Positions 61,543 through 64,000 of a stretch of 64,000 nt of DNA are shown here, piece after piece; position 1 is the stretch's first letter, and every line of letters begins with the position of its first letter. Both the position numbers and the translations under genes were made by a program. The stretch is from VXPQ01 sp965232485. GTDB lineage: Bacteria > Bacteroidota > Rhodothermia > Rhodothermales > VXPQ01. The notes under the pieces are model-generated. The model saw nothing but the letters and a program-made list of their open reading frames with translations. It was not told where the DNA came from and made no database searches. The DNA is taken from contig OZ246975.1 in NCBI GenBank assembly GCA_965232485.1, positions 1,364,001 through 1,428,000 of the forward strand, written 5' to 3'.

Positions 61543-61640
61543 TTAGCCGGGCATTCGCCCTATCGCGGTTAAGCCAACCCCGATTTTCTCTTCGACCCTT
61601 TCCAGCCTGTCCATCCGGCGAGGCGTATGATAATTCTCGA
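61543..61640 (-). pseudogene. Decayed copy of the 62.2-kb coiled-coil membrane protein 3' end
   Basis: The reverse strand reads MDRLERVEEKIGVGLTAIGR MPG; the 62.2-kb gene ends WLIGVGLTAIGLLVAILWRM PGGG. The DNA GCGGTTAAGCCAACCCCGAT is shared exactly, but the membrane segment is mostly deleted here. Confidence 0.5.
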
Positions 61641-61856
61641 CCGCCGTTTTGCCGAACCACGTCAGAAAGGCCCGTAGGACGCCCCTGGCGCACGGACCCC
61701 GCGGCAGCAAAAAAGCCGTGGGGCAGGGGCAGATCAAGAAACAGTTCCCAAACGGGAAACGGCGTCATTCGTCCAGCGACGGCGGGGGGTCGGCTAAAAC
61801 CAACGGTGCAAGAGTCAACGGGGCAAGCGTCTCTGCGCCGGTTCCTTCAACACAAG

Positions 61857-62009
61857 GGTGCTTTCCCGAACGACGAGGCGATCTTCAAACTGCTGTGGCT
61901 CGGCCTGCGGGAAGCCTCGAAGAAGTGGAAACGGCCGATCCGGGACTGGAAGGCCGCCCTCAACCAGTTCGTCATACTCTACGGAGACCGGGTCCCTATT
62001 GAACAATAA
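61857..62009 (+). pseudogene. IS256-family transposase C-terminal fragment
   Basis: The last 48 codons of a longer open frame read FPNDEAIFKLLWLGLREASK KWKRPIRDWKAALNQFVILY GDRVPIEQ, the conserved C-terminus of IS256/Mutator transposases. The upstream part of the frame (from 61398) has no similarity, so only the tail remains. The stretch 62010-62172 holds only the short repeat noted at 57771. Confidence 0.75.
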
Positions 62010-62172
62010 CCCCGCTTACACAGTTTAGCGGACACGCCCCCATTTTTCCATGGTTTCCGGTCCTGTTTTGCGTTTCGCGCCTGAATATTTTAATCAGGGG
62101 GCGGGAGGATGTTGAAAGCGTCCACAAAACCTGTCAAGACCCACGCCCACTCCTGACGGCGATCTACAGGCG

Positions 62173-62604
62173 CTATCCTCCGCCGGGCATTCGCCACAGA
62201 ATGGCGACAAGAAGCCCTATTGCGGTTAAGCCAACCCCGATGAGCCAGCGCGTAGCATTGTTGATTTTGCCCGTAAGCTGCACATTTACATCGCCAATCT
62301 TGCCCGTAAGCTGCACATTTACATCGCCAATCTTATCCGTAAGCTCCGCCTTCGCATCGGCAATCTTGTCCGTAAGCCTCGTTTCCGCTTGGGCTACATC
62401 CGTTCTGACGGCCTCAACCGCTGTAAGAACCTTTTGCACTTCGAGCTCCACGAAAACCGTCGAAGCGGCTTTCTCCTGTACCGTGTCCTTGTCGGCCATC
62501 TCCTTGTCCTCAAATTTTTGGGGTTCTAACGCCTCTGGAGAGTCCGCAGGCTCCGCCTTGGGCGGAATCCAACGGGGACTCCGGGCAATTCCGGGGGCAT
62601 TCAT
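62173..62604 (-). CDS. Coiled-coil protein with C-terminal membrane anchor (DUF1640-like)
   Basis: A 143-aa protein (ATG 62604) or 108 aa from MADKDTVQEKAAS (ATG 62499, preceded by GAGGACAAGGAG). It has 11-residue coiled-coil repeats (LTDKIADAKAE, LTDKIGDVNVQ, LTGKIGDVNVQ, LTGKINNATRW), then one TM helix WLIGVGLTAIGLLVAILWRM. The layout is that of small DUF1640/CCDC90-like or phage-associated anchored coiled coils. A decayed partial copy lies at 61.5 kb. Function unknown. Confidence 0.65.
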   Translation of the reverse strand: MNAPGIARSPRWIPPKAEPADSPEALEPQKFEDKEMADKDTVQEKAASTVFVELEVQKVLTAVEAVRTDVAQAETRLTDKIADAKAELTDKIGDVNVQLTGKIGDVNVQLTGKINNATRWLIGVGLTAIGLLVAILWRMPGGG

Positions 62605-62786
62605 GGGATCCGCCTACCCTCCGCCTTCCGTTCAGGTCTCGGCCTCAGCAACGCACGCATGGCCTCTTCCGGGGTCATGCCGCCGTATCGCGTTTTCGGA
62701 GATGGGGCGCGCGACCCCTGGTCTATCGACCTCGCCGCTGGCGCGCTGCCTGAACTGGCGACATGGAGTGGAGACGGTTTGCGCAT
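62601..62786 (-). CDS. Possible small protein upstream of the coiled-coil gene
   Basis: A 61-aa frame whose stop overlaps the ATG of the next gene (ATGA). The C-terminal half, YGGMTPEEAMRALLRPRPER K, resembles tails of short uncharacterised proteins. The N-terminal half is low-complexity. Overlap arrangement is the main support. Confidence 0.3.
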   Translation of the reverse strand: MRKPSPLHVASSGSAPAARSIDQGSRAPSPKTRYGGMTPEEAMRALLRPRPERKAEGRRIP

Positions 62787-62901
62787 GGCCTGGCAAGTTT
62801 CGAGGTCTGGACGCCCTTGCAGGACCGAAACCTCGACGCTTGCCCCATAAAATTACGGGTGTTAATGCGAAAATGTCAAGGGACGATCCCATCGCATTTC
62901 A

Positions 62902-63162
62902 CCCATAGACACGCAAACGCCGCAGATATAACCCGGCCTTGAAATTTTTTGGACGGGGGCAGACCCGTCCCCCCAAGAGATCACAGCGCAAACAGAGGGC
63001 TTGGGGCGCGCATCGAAACGAAACGTCAAACCGGGATACGCCTGCCGCCCGCAACCTACCACACGTTTACGTTTCGTGAAAAGGCGCGTCGCAGGACCCG
63101 CCCGCATCCACGAGATCACAGAAACGAGCGCAGGCCCAGCACGCGCCGCCTTATTTATTTAA
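62902..63162. repeat. Long dispersed intergenic repeat, copy B (uninterrupted)
   Basis: CCCATAGACACGCAAACGCC to CCTTATTTATTTAA, homologous to 57237-57499. It continues without interruption into CCCTTAATATTTCGCGCC, where copy A has the MITE. It includes near-palindromic pieces GAAACGAAACGTCAAA and ACGTTTACGTTTCGTG. Nothing coding was recognised between 62787 and 63357. Confidence 0.75.
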
Positions 63163-63340
63163 CCCTTAATATTTCGCGCCTTAATGTTTTAACCAACCTC
63201 CTGAAAAGGCGCGTCGGAGGACCCACCCACATCCACGAGATCACAGAAACGAGCGCAGGCCCAACGTGCGTCGCCTTATTTATTTAACCCTTAATATTTC
63301 GCGCCTTAATGTTTTAACCAGCCTCCTGAAAAGGCGCACC
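63078..63340. repeat. 125-bp tandem repeat (two units plus a partial third)
   Basis: Units start GAAAAGGCGC at 63078, 63203 and 63328. Each contains CATCCACGAGATCACAGAAA and CTTATTTATTTAACCC then TTTCGCGCCTTAATGTTTTA. It is an expansion of the 3' part of the long repeat. Confidence 0.85.
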
Positions 63341-63357
63341 CCAGGCCCAATCCATCC

Positions 63358-64000
63358 TCAAAAATCCCCGCCCCCCAAAAGCATAATGTGCTCCTGATCG
63401 CCCTCGACATCCTTCAGCGCATTCCTCGTGTCCACAATACAACGGACATGTTTCGCAATCTCCGCATACGGAAAAGCGCTATGGTCCGTAACGACCACCG
63501 CCACATCGAACGACCGAAGCATCTCCGGGTCAAGCGGAACAGACGACAGCGAAAGCCCGCCCGGCGCCTCAATCTCTGGAACATGCGGATCGCTGTAAGC
63601 CAAATTGCTGACCCCGCGCCGCGTCAGCAATTCCATGATGCGAAGCGCCGGAGATTGCCTTGTGTCCGCAACATCTCGCTTGAACGCCACGCCCAGCACC
63701 AGCACCCGCGCTTCGGACAAAGAGACCGGCTGCCCTGCAATAGCCCGCATGACAGCCTCCGTCACATAATGCGGCATCGTCTCATTGATTCTTGCCGACA
63801 GCGTAATGAAAGCCGTCTCGAAATCGTACCGACGCGCCATCCAGGACAAGTAATACGGGTCCACGGGAATGCAATGACCGCCCAGGCCGGGACCCGGAAG
63901 AAAAGGCATGAAGCCAAAGGGCTTGGTCGCCGCCGCCTCCACCACTTCCCAAATAGAAATATCCCCCATCCGGTCGCACAACTGCGCCAACTCATTCAGG
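63358..64000 (-). CDS. Nucleotide-sugar dehydrogenase (WbpA/WecC-like), C-terminal part
   Basis: Partial: runs off the right edge, at least 214 codons visible, N-terminal NAD-binding domain missing. It shows LPGPGLGGHCIPVDPYYLSW with the catalytic Cys, INETMPHYVTEAVMRAI, LVLGVAFKRDVADTRQSPAL RIMELL (UDP-binding domain), and VVVVTDHSAFPYAEI, as in UDP-GlcNAc/UDP-ManNAc 6-dehydrogenases. With the WbpD/WbpE-like genes 10 kb away it fits synthesis of a diacetamido-uronic acid sugar, an inference. It ends just before the 125-bp repeats. Confidence 0.93.
   Translation of the reverse strand, partial: LNELAQLCDRMGDISIWEVVEAAATKPFGFMPFLPGPGLGGHCIPVDPYYLSWMARRYDFETAFITLSARINETMPHYVTEAVMRAIAGQPVSLSEARVLVLGVAFKRDVADTRQSPALRIMELLTRRGVSNLAYSDPHVPEIEAPGGLSLSSVPLDPEMLRSFDVAVVVTDHSAFPYAEIAKHVRCIVDTRNALKDVEGDQEHIMLLGGGDF

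Noticed and set aside
61398..61856. N-terminal part of the 203-codon frame ending in the IS256 fragment
   Set aside because: No similarity to transposases and low-complexity composition; only the last 48 codons are supported.

Overview
The window looks like chromosomal DNA of a high-GC member of the Rhodothermota/Bacteroidota lineage. The grounds are a SusC/SusD pair, secreted proteins ending in the type IX secretion sorting motif (NYPNPFNPSTTIRF or PYPNPF), a SprE/PorW-like TPR lipoprotein, weak or absent Shine-Dalgarno sequences, and housekeeping proteins of matching type. No rRNA, tRNA or CRISPR array was recognised.

Layout. 1-9.4 kb (minus strand): a joined str-S10 operon, rpsL-rpsG-fusA-tuf-rpsJ-[lipoprotein]-rplC-rplD-rplW-rplB-rpsS-rplV-rpsC, with a good sigma70-like promoter ahead of rpsL. 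A predicted lipocalin-like lipoprotein sits between rpsJ and rplC. 9.5-16.7 kb (minus): ftsH, a 1108-aa SprE/PorW-like lipoprotein, and pyk. 17-22 kb: hisI, yidD, moaB, cysS, hemB, an HhH-GPD protein and a small lipoprotein. 22.8-29.5 kb (minus): trkH, trkA and a very large NtrY-like histidine kinase. 29.8-34.8 kb: a SusC/SusD pair. 35.2-43.2 kb: two paralogous Calx-beta surface proteins with type IX signals on either side of an intact IS5-family element; the first has a 15-C tract just upstream of its start. 43.4-48.1 kb: cysD, a cysN-cysC fusion and an SLC13-type permease (sulfate uptake and activation). 48.2-57.2 kb: a 2-hydroxyacid dehydrogenase, a glycosyltransferase, a sugar nucleotidyltransferase, a TPR protein, a WbpD-like acetyltransferase, a WbpE-like aminotransferase and a cohesin/dockerin-like secreted protein. 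57.2-63.3 kb: an accessory island of repeats, IS fragments (IS5, IS256), an intact IS3-family element and AT-rich orphan genes. 63.4 kb to the end: the C-terminal part of a nucleotide-sugar dehydrogenase, plausibly the same UDP-amino-sugar pathway as the WbpDE-like pair.

The main unexplained structure is a dispersed, non-autonomous repeat of about 100-258 bp (called the MITE here). Its ends (GGATACTCTGAT or GGAAGCTCTGA) match the ends of the IS5-family element at 38842-40012. At least ten full or partial copies occupy gene boundaries between 16.7 and 57.8 kb; none is seen inside the ribosomal operon. One full copy (57500-57757) has a perfect TTAA duplication and interrupts a longer repeat whose uninterrupted relative lies at 63 kb. 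Other copies supply stop codons, abut start codons, and in one case (40074) appear to supply the start codon and first residues of a surface protein.
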